NCBI GenBank assembly: GCA_900316805.1
Contig: ONEJ01000038.1
Span: forward strand, 1-35,163
Source: an uncultured Lachnospiraceae bacterium
Lineage (GTDB): Bacteria; Bacillota; Clostridia; Lachnospirales; Lachnospiraceae
Length of the DNA stretch: 35,163 nt
Direction: 5' to 3'
A program made the translations under genes and the position numbers. A model generated the notes under the pieces. It ran no database searches, was not told where the DNA came from, and worked only from the letters and a program-made list of their open reading frames with translations. Positions 1 to 8,197 of the stretch are shown piece by piece (position 1 is the first letter of the stretch; each line of letters opens with the position of its first letter).

Positions 1-38
1 AAATGACAGGGAAAGCAGTTTTACGTCTTTCCCTGTCA
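1..38 (-). terminator. Intrinsic terminator downstream of alaS
   Basis: A perfect 12-bp inverted repeat (positions 4-15 and 27-38, arm TGACAGGGAAAG) with an 11-nt loop lies 63 nt past the alaS stop. Read on the minus strand it is followed by TTT, where the window ends, so the length of the U tract cannot be seen. Confidence 0.75.
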
Positions 39-100
39 CCAACATTTGCTGCCCGAGTTTCAGTCAAAGCTATATTATTTTATACACCCCGGCTGCTGTA

Positions 101-2764
101 CTATTCAGCAATCATTGCAGAAAGTGCCGTCTTCGCTTCAGCGATTGCATCCGGAATTCCTGCCGGATTCTTGCCGCCGGCCTGAGCCATGTTCGGACGT
201 CCGCCACCGCCACCGCCAACCTTTCCGGCAATGGACTTAATAAGATTACCGGCATGGGCACCTTTCTTAACAGCCTCTTCCGTAGCCATGACAATCAGAT
301 TGACTTTGCCGTCACAATCGGAGGCAAGAACAACCACGCCTTCACCCAGCTTGTCCTTCAGCTGGTCTCCCAGATCTCTCAGACCATTCATATCTACGCC
401 GGATACGCTGGTGGCAAGAAGCTTCACGCCCTTCATATCCTCCACCTGATCCATAACATCTCCCAAAGCATCCTTTGCAGCCTTGCTCTTTAAGGATTCG
501 TTCTCGCTCTGGAGAGCCTTCAGCTCTGCAGTCAGATGCTCCAGACGATCTGCAAGAGTTGCAGGAGTTGCCTTTACCACCCTGGCAGCAGCCTCAAATT
601 CTTCCTCCATTTTCTTATAGTATGACAGAAGATTTGCTCCGGTCAGTGCCTCAATACGGCGGATACCGGCTGCCACACCGCTCTCGGAAATAATCTTAAA
701 GGCCTTGATATCTTCTGTATTCTTCACATGGGTACCACCACAGAATTCTTTGGAGAAATCTCCCATGGAAACCACCCGGACTTTCTCGCCATACTTCTCA
801 CCGAACAGCGCCATGGCTCCGGTCTTCTTGGCCTCATCCACGGTCATGATATCCGTCTGTACATCCAGTGCCTCATTGATCTTCTCATTAACCAGATCCT
901 CCACTTTGGAGATTTCTTCCGGTGTCAATGCCGCAAAATGCGTGAAATCAAATCTGGTACGCTCGCTGTCCTGGAAAGAACCAGCCTGCTCTACATGGGT
1001 TCCAAGTACCTCGCGAAGTGCCTTCTGCAGCAAGTGGGTTGCAGAATGGTTGGCACAGGTCTTGGCACGAAGCTCGGCATTGACCTCAAACTCAGCTTCT
1101 TCTCCCACACGAATCATACCGGAAACCATATGTCCTACATGACCGTATTTGCCACCCAGCAGCTTAATGGTATCCTCTACCTCAAAGACCCCGTCCTTTG
1201 TACGGATGATACCTTTATCGCCCTGCTGACCACCCATGGTAGCATAAAATGGGGTCTTCTCAGCAATAATCGTACCCTTATCTCCGTCAGACAGAGCCTC
1301 CACCAGTTCTGTCTCCGTAGTAAGAACCGTAATCTTAGAGGAATCCGTCAATCTGTCATATCCCACAAACTCTGTGGTAATGGCAGGATCGATCTGCTCA
1401 TAGACCGTAGCATCGGCTCCCATATAGTTGGTAACCTTGCGGGCACTTCTTGCCTTCTGTCTCTGCTCTTCCATGCAGGCCTTGAACTCTTCCTCGTTGT
1501 AGGTAAAGCCCTTCTCCTCCAGAATCTCCTCGGTAAGATCTACCGGGAATCCATAGGTGTCATATAGCTTGAAGGTATCTGTACCGGAAAGTTCCCTGAT
1601 GCCCTTATTCTTCATATCATCCATCAGATCGTTTAAGATAGCCAGACCCTGATCGATGGTCTTATTAAATTTATCCTCTTCCTGAGTCAGGACCTTAAAG
1701 ATAAAGTCCTTCTTCTCCTCCAGCTCCGGATATCCGTCCTTGCTGTCCTCAATGACAGTCTCTGACAGCTTAGCCAGGAAAAGTCCATCGATGCCAAGCA
1801 TTCTTCCATGTCTTGCGGCACGGCGGATCAGACGACGGAGCACGTAGCCTCTGCCCTCGTTGCTTGGCATAACTCCGTCAGAAACAAGGAATGTAGCGGA
1901 ACGGATATGGTCGGTAATCAGACGAATGGAAACATCATCCATGGCGTCTGTGTGATAAGTTTTTCCTGCCATCTGACAGATGGCATCGCGGATGGATTTC
2001 ATTGTATCAATATCGAAAACAGAATCCACATCCTGCATCACAACTGCCAGACGCTCTAATCCCATACCGGTATCAATATTTTTCTGGGAAAGTTCCGTGT
2101 AGCCCCCCTTGCCGTCTCCCTCAAACTGGGTAAAAACGTTGTTCCAGACCTCCATAAACCGGTCACAGTCACAGCCAACTTTACAGTCCGGGCTGCCACA
2201 ACCGTACTTCTCTCCTCTGTCGTAATAGATTTCAGAGCATGGTCCACACGGCCCAGCGCCGTGCTCCCAGAAGTTATCACACTCGCCGGTTTCCGGGTCT
2301 CTGTAGAAACGGGTGATACGGTCAGCGGGAACACCGACTTCCTTTGTCCAGATATCAAAAGCCTCGTCATCCTCTCCGTAGATAGACGGATACAGACGGT
2401 CTTCTTCTAATCCAAGCACCTTGGTGAGAAATTCCCATGACCAGGCAATAGCCTCATGCTTAAAATAATCACCGAAAGAGAAGTTTCCCAACATCTCAAA
2501 AAATGTCAGGTGACGGGCGGTCTTGCCCACATTCTCAATATCACCGGTACGCACGCACTTCTGACATGTAGTGACACGCCGTCTCGGTGGAATCTCCTGC
2601 CCTGTAAAATAAGGCTTCAGGGGAGCCATGCCCGCATTGATCAAAAGTAAGCTGTTGTCATTGTGGGGAACCAGAGAAAAACTCTTCATGGCAAGATGAT
2701 CCTTGCTCTCAAAGAATTCCAGATACATCCGGCGCAGCTCATTGACGCCATAACTCTTTTTCAT
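101..2764 (-). CDS. alaS: Alanyl-tRNA synthetase
   Basis: Class II synthetase that charges tRNA-Ala with alanine in the cytoplasm and edits mischarged Ser/Gly. The 887-residue product has the normal bacterial AlaRS length and order. The catalytic domain starts at once (ELRRMYLEFFESKDH, then CQKCVRTGDIENVG and GHFTFFEMLGNFSFGDYFK-type motif 2 as TFFEMLGNFSFGDYFK). A tRNA-recognition domain follows. The editing domain carries the zinc/catalytic motifs HSATH and CGGTH, and the C-terminal oligomerisation/C-Ala domain has the Gly-rich run GGGGGGRPNMAQAGG. The ATG start has GGAGG nine bases upstream. The gene lies 39 nt downstream of a 52-residue membrane protein gene and probably shares its promoter at 3015-3043. 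I see no T-box in front of it. Confidence 0.98.
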   Translation of the reverse strand: MKKSYGVNELRRMYLEFFESKDHLAMKSFSLVPHNDNSLLLINAGMAPLKPYFTGQEIPPRRRVTTCQKCVRTGDIENVGKTARHLTFFEMLGNFSFGDYFKHEAIAWSWEFLTKVLGLEEDRLYPSIYGEDDEAFDIWTKEVGVPADRITRFYRDPETGECDNFWEHGAGPCGPCSEIYYDRGEKYGCGSPDCKVGCDCDRFMEVWNNVFTQFEGDGKGGYTELSQKNIDTGMGLERLAVVMQDVDSVFDIDTMKSIRDAICQMAGKTYHTDAMDDVSIRLITDHIRSATFLVSDGVMPSNEGRGYVLRRLIRRAARHGRMLGIDGLFLAKLSETVIEDSKDGYPELEEKKDFIFKVLTQEEDKFNKTIDQGLAILNDLMDDMKNKGIRELSGTDTFKLYDTYGFPVDLTEEILEEKGFTYNEEEFKACMEEQRQKARSARKVTNYMGADATVYEQIDPAITTEFVGYDRLTDSSKITVLTTETELVEALSDGDKGTIIAEKTPFYATMGGQQGDKGIIRTKDGVFEVEDTIKLLGGKYGHVGHMVSGMIRVGEEAEFEVNAELRAKTCANHSATHLLQKALREVLGTHVEQAGSFQDSERTRFDFTHFAALTPEEISKVEDLVNEKINEALDVQTDIMTVDEAKKTGAMALFGEKYGEKVRVVSMGDFSKEFCGGTHVKNTEDIKAFKIISESGVAAGIRRIEALTGANLLSYYKKMEEEFEAAARVVKATPATLADRLEHLTAELKALQSENESLKSKAAKDALGDVMDQVEDMKGVKLLATSVSGVDMNGLRDLGDQLKDKLGEGVVVLASDCDGKVNLIVMATEEAVKKGAHAGNLIKSIAGKVGGGGGGRPNMAQAGGKNPAGIPDAIAEAKTALSAMIAE

Positions 2765-2803
2765 TACTAATTTCCTCCAAATATTATTCTTTTGTGCTCT
2801 GCA

Positions 2804-2962
2804 CTATTCATTTTTTTCATCTGCCATCACCGTGGCTTCGGCAGCCTTCTTCGCATCCTTGTGTTTGCGAAGCTTAATTCCGATAAACGCCCCCAGAAGG
2901 CCGATGGCAAGTAAAATTACCATTTCCACCAGATACTGTGCAATACATAACAAAAAACTCAT
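2804..2962 (-). CDS. Small single-span membrane protein upstream of alaS
   Basis: A 52-codon reading frame with a good ribosome site (GGGAGG, nine bases before ATG). Residues 3-29 are hydrophobic (LLCIAQYLVEMVILLAIGLL) and form one transmembrane helix. The tail is short, charged and Lys/Ala/Glu-rich (KLRKHKDAKKAAEATVMADE), presumably cytoplasmic. No family is recognised. The position between a consensus-like promoter and alaS, the clean ribosome site and the membrane-helix-plus-charged-tail design argue that it is a real gene rather than chance. It may be translated from the same mRNA as alaS. Function unknown. Confidence 0.7.
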   Translation of the reverse strand: MSFLLCIAQYLVEMVILLAIGLLGAFIGIKLRKHKDAKKAAEATVMADEKNE

Positions 2963-3014
2963 ACCTTATCCTCCCAGTGTATCCAATGCTAAAATCCACT
3001 GATACAACTAATAT

Positions 3015-3043
3015 ATTATATACAATCTTGTCCGTGAATTCAA
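3015..3043 (-). promoter_or_regulatory. Sigma-A promoter for orf52-alaS
   Basis: The -35 TTGAAT (3038-3043) and the -10 TATAAT (3015-3020) are separated by exactly 17 nt. The -35 begins four bases after the stop of the upstream hydrolase gene. The predicted start lies about 45 nt before the 52-residue gene. Confidence 0.75.
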
Positions 3044-3047
3044 TATC

Positions 3048-3818
3048 TCACAGGAAAGTTCTTGTTTTCTCTCCGAAAGGGAACACCTGGTTCTCCCTCT
3101 CAATCTCAATGATCCGCTCTGCCATACCAGAATTGGAAATGCGCTTCTTGTAGGCTGCAATGGCAGAATAATCCTGCCACATATGCATTGGGAAAATGAA
3201 TTCCGCGTCCGTGTTTCTGACAAGGTAATCAATCCCCAGGGTCTGATACTGGCCAAGGCGGGGATCCATGGGGATGAAGGCCAGATTGATGGGCTTGTCC
3301 GAAAGCTTCTGAATCTCGTGCTGATACTGGCGCTGCTGTCTGCCGTTGATGAGATCTCCCGCCCCATCCATTTTCCAGTCATTCAAATCTCCCGCGTGAA
3401 ACAGACTCACCCCATTTACCGTCACATAAAATGCAACTCCCACATCCGTAGAATTCAAGGTGGTGATTTCCAAATCATCCACATGATAAGTGTTCCCAGC
3501 GGACACAAATTGTACAGAAGACCGAACGCCCGGATCAATTCCATGTTTTTCCAGGAAATGCGGGCTGATGCGGATATCCTTGGAAAGAATGTAGCGGATA
3601 TTAGGATACTGCTCCCGCCATCTTAAGATGTCCATATCAAAATGATCCCGGTGGCTGTGGCTGGCAAACATGTAAATCTTCGTATCCCGCGCGTAGGCAG
3701 GGATCTTACCGGTAAAGGTATACCCATTTACCCTATCTCCGCCAAAGTAGTCAAAAATCAGTACCTTATCATCCACTTCCACCAGAAAACAGCTGTGGTG
3801 AATAAATATTACCTGCAT
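3048..3818 (-). CDS. Metallo-beta-lactamase-fold hydrolase
   Basis: A 256-residue cytoplasmic protein of the MBL-fold superfamily. The metal-binding signature HSHRDHFD (HxHxDH) lies near residue 54, preceded by the typical opening strands (IFIHHSCFLVEVDDKVLIFDYF). A second metal-ligand region, LFHAGDLNDW, lies near residue 137, and a late His is in FPMHMWQ. The overall plan resembles the UlaG-like/short-chain hydrolase branch without extra domains; the substrate cannot be told from sequence. It overlaps the 3' end of the purine nucleoside phosphorylase gene by 10 nt, so the two are almost certainly one operon and translationally coupled. Its ribosome site AAAGGAG lies inside the end of that gene. 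A role connected with nucleoside or sugar-phosphate metabolism is a guess from context only. Confidence 0.85.
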   Translation of the reverse strand: MQVIFIHHSCFLVEVDDKVLIFDYFGGDRVNGYTFTGKIPAYARDTKIYMFASHSHRDHFDMDILRWREQYPNIRYILSKDIRISPHFLEKHGIDPGVRSSVQFVSAGNTYHVDDLEITTLNSTDVGVAFYVTVNGVSLFHAGDLNDWKMDGAGDLINGRQQRQYQHEIQKLSDKPINLAFIPMDPRLGQYQTLGIDYLVRNTDAEFIFPMHMWQDYSAIAAYKKRISNSGMAERIIEIERENQVFPFGEKTRTFL

Positions 3819-4645
3819 GTCTTTTCAATCTCCTTTATCATCTGTGTTACCAATGCCTGAAAACGCGGAGCCACTCCATCGGCCGCCTGCTGTACCTCAC
3901 TGTGGGACAAAGGCGCAGGGGAAATCCCGCAGGCCAGATTGGAAATACAGGAGATTCCAACGATCCGCATTCCCATGTGGTTTGCAGCCACCGCCTCACA
4001 GGCAGTACTCATTCCCACCGCATCTGCACCCAAAATGCGTGCCATGGCAACTTCCTGGGGAGATTCGTAGGCCGGTCCCGTAAACTGCAGATAAGTGCCC
4101 TCCTTCAAATCAATCCCAAGCTCTGCGGCACACTTTCTTGCCGTCAGAATCAGATCCCGGTTATAGATTTCACTCATATCCGGAAAACGCACCCCTAACT
4201 CATCGATATTAGGACCGATCAGCGGTGATGGCACAAAGCTTGCAATCTGCCCGGTGATCAGCATCAGATCCCCGGCCTTCATCCCCAGCTGGATACCCCC
4301 TGCCGCATTGGTGAGAAAAAGTACCTGAGCTCCAAGCATCTTCATCAGTCGTATGGGAAGCACCACATCTGACATGGCATAGCCTTCGTAGTAATGCACT
4401 CTGCCCTTCATACACACCACCGGAACATCCCCCACATAGCCAAATATGAATTTTCCCGCATGACCGGGCACTGTGGACACAGGAAAGCCCTCAATGTCAT
4501 GGTAGTTTATTTCCGCCTCAACCCGGATTCCATCGGCGAAATCCCCGAGACCGGATCCCAGCACCAGAGCCACCTGTGGCACAAAATCCACTTTTTTTCG
4601 AACACTGTCTACACATCTTAAAAGTTTCTCATATACATCTTCCAT
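3809..4645 (-). CDS. punA: Purine-nucleoside phosphorylase (trimeric type)
   Basis: Cleaves inosine/guanosine (and deoxy forms) with phosphate to give the base and (deoxy)ribose-1-phosphate in purine salvage. The 278-residue length is right for the trimeric PNP family. Visible family motifs are the phosphate-binding VLGSGLGDFAD near residue 30, the loop GRVHYYEGY, the segment FLTNAAGGI, and the base-specificity region SCISNLACG, whose Asn is typical of 6-oxopurine-specific enzymes. The ATG start has AAGGAGG seven bases upstream. A promoter lies at 4706-4734 and the MBL-fold gene follows with a 10-nt overlap. The symbol varies between species (punA, pupG, deoD); the enzyme assignment itself is firm. 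Confidence 0.95.
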   Translation of the reverse strand: MEDVYEKLLRCVDSVRKKVDFVPQVALVLGSGLGDFADGIRVEAEINYHDIEGFPVSTVPGHAGKFIFGYVGDVPVVCMKGRVHYYEGYAMSDVVLPIRLMKMLGAQVLFLTNAAGGIQLGMKAGDLMLITGQIASFVPSPLIGPNIDELGVRFPDMSEIYNRDLILTARKCAAELGIDLKEGTYLQFTGPAYESPQEVAMARILGADAVGMSTACEAVAANHMGMRIVGISCISNLACGISPAPLSHSEVQQAADGVAPRFQALVTQMIKEIEKTCR

Positions 4646-4705
4646 ACATGTGCCTCCTTACCTCAATGTCTGCCGTTACCGTGGTTTATTTCAATGGTTT
4701 ACATA

Positions 4706-4734
4706 ATTGTATCACGTAACTGATTACGGCACAA
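4706..4734 (-). promoter_or_regulatory. Sigma-A promoter for punA
   Basis: The -35 TTGTGC (4729-4734) and -10 TACAAT (4706-4711) are 17 nt apart. The spacer holds a small dyad, CGTAA-TCAG-TTACG, which could be an operator; that last point is speculative. Confidence 0.65.
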
Positions 4735-4797
4735 CCATTTGCAATTCCATTTATGCCGTCCTTTATACTGCAGGAAATTTGTGTTCCTCCATGTGAA

Positions 4798-4835
4798 TTG
4801 GGCGGCAGGTAACTTTTTAGGCATCTGCCGCCCAA
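4798..4835. repeat. Inverted repeat (second hairpin after spoIVA)
   Basis: A perfect 11-bp inverted repeat with arms TTGGGCGGCAG at 4798-4808 and its complement at 4825-4835, with a 16-nt loop. It lies between the spoIVA terminator and the punA promoter. There is no U tract on either strand, so it may be a back-up terminator, a processing site or a regulatory hairpin. Confidence 0.5.
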
Positions 4836-4856
4836 ACTGGAGTAATAAGCAAATTA

Positions 4857-4896
4857 CTAAAACTTCCCGCATGGATTTCCCAGCGGGAAGTTTTAG
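4857..4896 (-). terminator. Terminator-like hairpin after spoIVA
   Basis: A perfect 14-bp stem (arms 4857-4870 and 4883-4896, CTAAAACTTCCCGC) with a 12-nt loop starts directly after the spoIVA stop codon. The minus-strand sequence that follows (TAATTTGCTTATTA) is U-rich but not a clean tract. Confidence 0.65.
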
Positions 4897-6417
4897 TTAT
4901 ATTATAAAACACACCAGCCCGCCCTTGCTGTCATTGACGATTTTCTGCATGGTATCCTGCAGCTTCAACTGGCACTCATCGTCCATCTGAGTGATTTTAC
5001 TGCGGATTCCATCCTCCATCAGTTCCCCGACGGTTTTGCCGAAAATATTGGTATTCCAGATACCCTCGCCGCTTTCCTGCCCGGCTTTTATGTATGTGAT
5101 CAGGTCATTGGCCTGCTCTTTACTGCCCACGATGGGGGCAATTTCCGTCTCTATATCTGCCTTGATCATGTGGATGGATGGGGAAAGTGCCCGCATTTTT
5201 ACGCCGTATTTTCCGCCATGTTCGATCAGCACCGGATCCTCCATGCGGATGTCAGAAAGCCCCGGCATCACAACCCCGTAGCCCTTCTGTTCCACTGAAT
5301 CCAAAGCATCCCCCACCAGCTCGTATTTCTTTTTCATATCTGCCAGGGAGCGAAGCATCGAGATCAGCTGATATTCTCCCTCAATGGTAACCCCTGTCAT
5401 TTCGCTAATATAGGCAAAATAATATTTGTCATCCACTTCCATACGGACGGTAACAATGCCATCTGAGAGGCTGATATTCTGCATCATGATATCCTGAAAG
5501 AAGGGTTCCCCGCACCGCTCGTTGCATTCAGCTGCCAGATTCTTTTTTCCCTGATAGGCACTGACATCACGAATTTTATCTGCCTGCTTTAACATCTCAG
5601 AAGCCATCTGGATCATGGCTGCCTTTACCGGATGGTCACAAGGCAGCATTTCTGTCCACTTGGGAATCACAAAATCCATGCGGGTAACCGGAAACTCTAA
5701 CAAAACCGCGTTTAACACAGCAGCTATATCCTCTCGGTGCATCTGCTGGCAGTTCACCGGAATGACCGTGGTTTTATAATCCTCCTCCATCTTTTCCTTC
5801 AATGCCTTGGTTTCCTCACTGAAGGGCCGCAGGGAGTTAAGAACGATCACATAGGGCTTTCCGATTTCCCCTAGTTCACTGATGGTATTCTGTTCGGCCG
5901 TTATATAGTTTTCCCGGGGAATATCACCGATGCTTCCATCGGTGGTCACCACAATGCCGATGGTGGCATGATCCCGGATTACCTTTTCCGTACCAATACG
6001 GGCAGCATCTACAAAGGGAATTTCCTCCTCAAACCAGGGGGTCTTCACCATCCGGTCTCCGCTGCCCTCCATATGGCCGCTGGCTCCATCCACCATAAAT
6101 CCCACACAGTCAATGAGACGAACCCGGATACTGCTGTCATCGGAAAGCACAATCTCCGCTGCCTCCTGAGGGATAAATTTCGGTTCCGTGGTCATAATGG
6201 TCTTCCCGGCTGCTGACTGAGGCAGTTCATCCTCGGTGCGCCGCTTTACATTTTCGTCCCTGATATAAGGCAGCACACATAAGTCCATAAACCGTTTAAT
6301 AAATGTTGATTTGCCTGTCCGGACAGGTCCCACCACCCCTATGTAGATCTGGCCGCCGGTTCGGCCATTGATGTCATTATATAGATCAAAGTCACTGCTT
6401 TTGCTATTGTCCATCAT
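4897..6417 (-). CDS. spoIVA: Stage IV sporulation protein A (spore coat ATPase)
   Basis: SpoIVA is the ATP-hydrolysing protein that polymerises on the forespore membrane and forms the base of the spore coat. The 506-residue product matches the family end to end. It has the N-terminal NDINGRTGGQIYIGVVG, Walker A GPVRTGKST at residues 30-38, ELPQSAAGKTIMTTEPKF, the switch-like VRLIDCVGFMVDGA, GSIGDIPRENYI, and the conserved C-terminal end MQKIVNDSKGGLVCFII that in Bacillus contacts the membrane anchor SpoVM. I start at the ATG-ATG pair (MMDNSKSS) because AAAGGGG lies nine bases upstream; an upstream ATG would place the ribosome site inside the gene. Expression should be in the mother cell under sigma-E; a possible -10 (CATATATAT) sits in the loop of the hairpin upstream. 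It shows that the organism is a spore former. Confidence 0.97.
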   Translation of the reverse strand: MMDNSKSSDFDLYNDINGRTGGQIYIGVVGPVRTGKSTFIKRFMDLCVLPYIRDENVKRRTEDELPQSAAGKTIMTTEPKFIPQEAAEIVLSDDSSIRVRLIDCVGFMVDGASGHMEGSGDRMVKTPWFEEEIPFVDAARIGTEKVIRDHATIGIVVTTDGSIGDIPRENYITAEQNTISELGEIGKPYVIVLNSLRPFSEETKALKEKMEEDYKTTVIPVNCQQMHREDIAAVLNAVLLEFPVTRMDFVIPKWTEMLPCDHPVKAAMIQMASEMLKQADKIRDVSAYQGKKNLAAECNERCGEPFFQDIMMQNISLSDGIVTVRMEVDDKYYFAYISEMTGVTIEGEYQLISMLRSLADMKKKYELVGDALDSVEQKGYGVVMPGLSDIRMEDPVLIEHGGKYGVKMRALSPSIHMIKADIETEIAPIVGSKEQANDLITYIKAGQESGEGIWNTNIFGKTVGELMEDGIRSKITQMDDECQLKLQDTMQKIVNDSKGGLVCFII

Positions 6418-6472
6418 AAAAAAAGTCCCCTTTCTCATATATAAATATATATATGGGAAAAGGGAGCCTTTT
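6418..6472 (-). terminator. malQ terminator overlapping the spoIVA ribosome site
   Basis: On the minus strand this is a long imperfect hairpin. An 8-bp CAUAUAUA/UAUAUAUG apex (6436-6443 with 6448-6455) has a 4-nt loop. Below it are GC, three AU, GU, three GC and AU pairs, then GU/AU pairs to the base, broken by an A-C and a C-C mismatch. It is followed at once by seven U (6418-6424 complement). The 3' arm contains AAAGGGG, the spoIVA Shine-Dalgarno sequence, and the U tract touches the spoIVA ATG. See findings. Confidence 0.7.
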
Positions 6473-6491
6473 ATGTTTATTCTTCTGTTTT

Positions 6492-8018
6492 TTATTCTTC
6501 TGTTTTTTCTTCTTCTTTCTTAAGCTTCTCAACCAGCGCAGGATTGATACGGCCATACATCTGCATATAGCTGTATAACCTTGTGGTAAGTTCCTCGGTA
6601 ATAGCATCGGACTTCATACGCCACTTCCAGTTATCACCCAGAGTAGATGGTGTATTCATGCGGGCTTCTGAGCCAAGTCCCAGCAGATCCTGCATCGGAA
6701 CAATTGCCATATCCGCTACAGAAGACCAGATTCCACGCATCATGCCCCAGTTGTAGCCTTCCTCCTTCGTAAGATTCAGGTACTCCTTCGCAAATGCCAC
6801 AGTTTCTTCCGGCGCTGTCTCAATCCATCCCATCACCGTATCATTGTCATGGGTTCCGGTGTAAGCCACACAGTGCTTTGAATAAGTATGAGGAAGGTAC
6901 TCACTGCCATCTCTGTTGTCAAAAGCAAACTGAATAACCTTCATACCCGGGAAACCGGAATCCTCCAACAGCTGGTAAACAGATGGTGTCAGATAACCAA
7001 GATCCTCCACAATGATCGGAAGCTCTCCCAGCTTGTCCCGAAGCTGACCAAACAGATCCATTCCCGGGCCCTCTTTCCACTGTCCGTTCTTAGCAGTCTT
7101 GTCTGCTGCCGGAATTGCATAATAGGAATCAAATCCCCGGAAATGGTCAATACGAACAATATCGTAAAGCTCTGCCATAGCCTTGATCCGCCTGGTCCAC
7201 CAGGTGTATCCGTCCTTCTTCATCTCATCCCAGCGGAACAAAGGATTGCCCCACAGCTGGCCATCCTCAGAAAAAGCATCCGGCGGGCATCCGGCCACCT
7301 CAATGGGATTTAAATTCTCATCCAGATAAAACTGCTGTGGATTAGCCCATACATCTGCACTGTCTCCTGCCACATAAATCGGCACATCCCCAATGATCTT
7401 GATGTCCCGTTCGTTGGCATATTTCTTTAATCCCTTCCACTGCTTGAAAAACAGATACTGAAGCATCTTATAAAATTCGATGTCCTGTGCATATGTATTG
7501 ACAGCGTCATCGATTGCCCGGCCTCTGCGGAATCTCAGATCAGCCGGCCACTGGCTCCAGGATACGCCGTTGTTTGCATCCTTCAAAGCCATAAACAGGG
7601 CATAATCCTCCAGCCAGTCCTTCTTCTCTTCACAGAATGCATAAAAATCCTCCGGCATCTGCTCCTTAAACCGGCCATAGGCCTTGCGTAGCAGGGCATA
7701 TCTGCTGAAATACATAATTCCGTAATCCACATACTGATCATTGTCTCCAAAATCTGTGGCATCACACTCTTCTCTGGTTAAAAGTCCCTCCTCGCAAAGC
7801 TCCTCCAGATCGATAAAATACGGATTGCCTGCAAAGCTGGAAAATGACTGATAGGGAGAATCCCCAAAGCTGGTAGGACAAATTGGAAGAATCTGCCAAT
7901 AAGTTTGTCCTCCTTCTGCCAGAAAATTAGTAAACTCTCTTGCTGCTTTTCCCATCGTGCCAATTCCGTAGGGCGATGGCAGAGAGGAAATTGGCATTAA
8001 CACACCACTTGTTCTCAT
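6492..8018 (-). CDS. malQ: 4-alpha-glucanotransferase (amylomaltase, GH77)
   Basis: Transfers alpha-1,4-glucan segments between maltooligosaccharides in cytoplasmic glycogen/maltodextrin metabolism. The 508-residue protein has the GH77 start RTSGVLMPISSLPSPYGIGTMG, QILPICPTSFGDSPYQSFSSFAGNP, the nucleophile Asp in VRIDHFRGF, the acid/base Glu in IIVEDLG, and the GTHDNDT motif. The ATG giving MRTSG is chosen because AAGGAG sits nine bases upstream, while an ATG 39 nt further up has no ribosome site. The promoter at 8088-8115 drives it alone; the hairpin at 6418-6472 probably ends it. The type I pullulanase at 9438-11339 acts on the same polymers. The C-terminus is a Lys/Glu-rich tail (KLKKEEEKTEE). 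Confidence 0.96.
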   Translation of the reverse strand: MRTSGVLMPISSLPSPYGIGTMGKAAREFTNFLAEGGQTYWQILPICPTSFGDSPYQSFSSFAGNPYFIDLEELCEEGLLTREECDATDFGDNDQYVDYGIMYFSRYALLRKAYGRFKEQMPEDFYAFCEEKKDWLEDYALFMALKDANNGVSWSQWPADLRFRRGRAIDDAVNTYAQDIEFYKMLQYLFFKQWKGLKKYANERDIKIIGDVPIYVAGDSADVWANPQQFYLDENLNPIEVAGCPPDAFSEDGQLWGNPLFRWDEMKKDGYTWWTRRIKAMAELYDIVRIDHFRGFDSYYAIPAADKTAKNGQWKEGPGMDLFGQLRDKLGELPIIVEDLGYLTPSVYQLLEDSGFPGMKVIQFAFDNRDGSEYLPHTYSKHCVAYTGTHDNDTVMGWIETAPEETVAFAKEYLNLTKEEGYNWGMMRGIWSSVADMAIVPMQDLLGLGSEARMNTPSTLGDNWKWRMKSDAITEELTTRLYSYMQMYGRINPALVEKLKKEEEKTEE

Positions 8019-8087
8019 AAACGTAAGCTCCTTTTTCCTATTAATACGCAACATCACTGTTCACGCTACTGTTCATACTTGATTACT

Positions 8088-8115
8088 ATCATACCACATC
8101 TTCTTCACTTGTAAA
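8088..8115 (-). promoter_or_regulatory. Extended -10 promoter for malQ
   Basis: The -10 TATGAT (8088-8093) is preceded by TGG, an extended -10 element. A -35-like TTTACA (8110-8115) lies 16 nt upstream. The -35 overlaps that of the divergent ClC promoter on the other strand. Confidence 0.6.
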
Positions 8116-8137
8116 AGAACTTTTATGCTAGTATAAT
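8109..8137 (+). promoter_or_regulatory. Sigma-A promoter for the ClC gene
   Basis: The -35 TTGTAA (8109-8114) and the perfect -10 TATAAT (8132-8137) are 17 nt apart. The leader is only about 55 nt, too short for a fluoride riboswitch plus expression platform. Confidence 0.7.
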
Positions 8138-8197
8138 GAAAATATCAATTATTTTATATAATTCTTATATTTTTGACAAATGAGGAGCTTTGTTATT

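Noticed and set aside
728-1567. Long plus-strand open frame of 279 codons opposite alaS
   Set aside because: It lies wholly antisense to a clearly conserved gene, has no recognisable domain and no ribosome site.
2765-3014. T-box leader for alaS
   Set aside because: The distance from promoter to first gene is about 45 nt; no T-box element is present.
8138-8197. Fluoride riboswitch ahead of the ClC gene
   Set aside because: The leader is AT-rich, about 55 nt long, and lacks the GGNGAUGG and ACGCC signatures.
8180-8197. Earlier ATG for the ClC gene
   Set aside because: The Shine-Dalgarno GAGGAG lies downstream of this ATG and fits the ATG at 8198.
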